Origin: Goekera deserti
GTDB taxonomy: Bacteria > Actinomycetota > Actinomycetes > Mycobacteriales > Geodermatophilaceae
Direction: 5' to 3'
Length of the DNA: 64,000 nt
NCBI RefSeq assembly: GCF_010685995.1
Contig: NZ_JAAGWK010000024.1
Coordinates: forward strand, 1 to 64,000
A program made the position numbers and the translations under genes. A model generated the notes under the pieces. That model searched no databases. It was not told where the DNA came from and was given only the letters and a program-made list of their open reading frames with translations. This document shows positions 61,970-64,000 of this stretch, in pieces; positions within the stretch are counted from its first letter, which is position 1, and the number at the start of each line of letters is the position of its first letter.

Positions 61970-64000
<2,031 letters not shown>

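Overview
The window is a very GC-rich actinobacterial chromosome segment. The mycothiol enzyme Mca, the greA, eno and PhoH2-type neighbourhoods, and a complete flagellar operon in an otherwise typical actinobacterial background suggest a motile member of the Geodermatophilaceae (Geodermatophilus, Blastococcus or Modestobacter type). That placement is an inference; there is no rRNA gene here to test it.

Positions 1-29863 form one flagellar gene block on the + strand. It starts inside a flagellin gene and continues with fliD-fliS-(fliT-like), flgB-flgC-fliE-fliF-fliG-fliH-fliI-fliJ, a two-domain peptidoglycan hydrolase, fliK-flgD-flgE, flbD-motA-motB-fliL, fliM-fliN-fliO-fliP-fliQ-fliR-flhB, and flhA. 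The last two genes are a giant FlhF-like gene and a small membrane protein gene. Many neighbours overlap by 4 bases (ATGA or GTGA). Hairpins after flagellin, fliT, flgE and fliL divide the block into units. A shared GCCGATGAG box precedes flgB, fliM and flhA. At fliM and flhA it lies exactly six bases before the GTG start, which suggests leaderless transcripts from a flagellar sigma factor promoter.

Positions 29984-64000 are mostly housekeeping genes, many on the - strand. They encode PhoH2 (PIN plus PhoH ATPase), a DrrAB-like ABC exporter, a DUF885 protein, a short-chain cis-prenyl transferase next to a hemolysin III/TrhA protein, a PadR-HAAS pair, a geranylgeranyl-reductase-like flavoprotein, Mca, GreA with an RNHCP protein, an M3 oligopeptidase, an ABC ATPase and permease in one reading frame, threonine dehydratase, an AAA+/VWA pair, a DUF2252 protein, an SGNH hydrolase, a thiolase, a Bax-inhibitor-1 protein, a tRNA-like gene with a UAA anticodon, a type-5 uracil-DNA glycosylase, and the eno-ftsB-DUF501-ppx operon. 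A cut-off membrane protein gene ends the window.

The most unusual items are the 1659-residue FlhF-like protein with a long repetitive centre and lost GTPase motifs, the flagellar promoter pattern, the short tRNA-like gene, and the hydrolase without a signal peptide inside the flagellar operon. No rRNA, CRISPR array, insertion sequence or prophage was seen.
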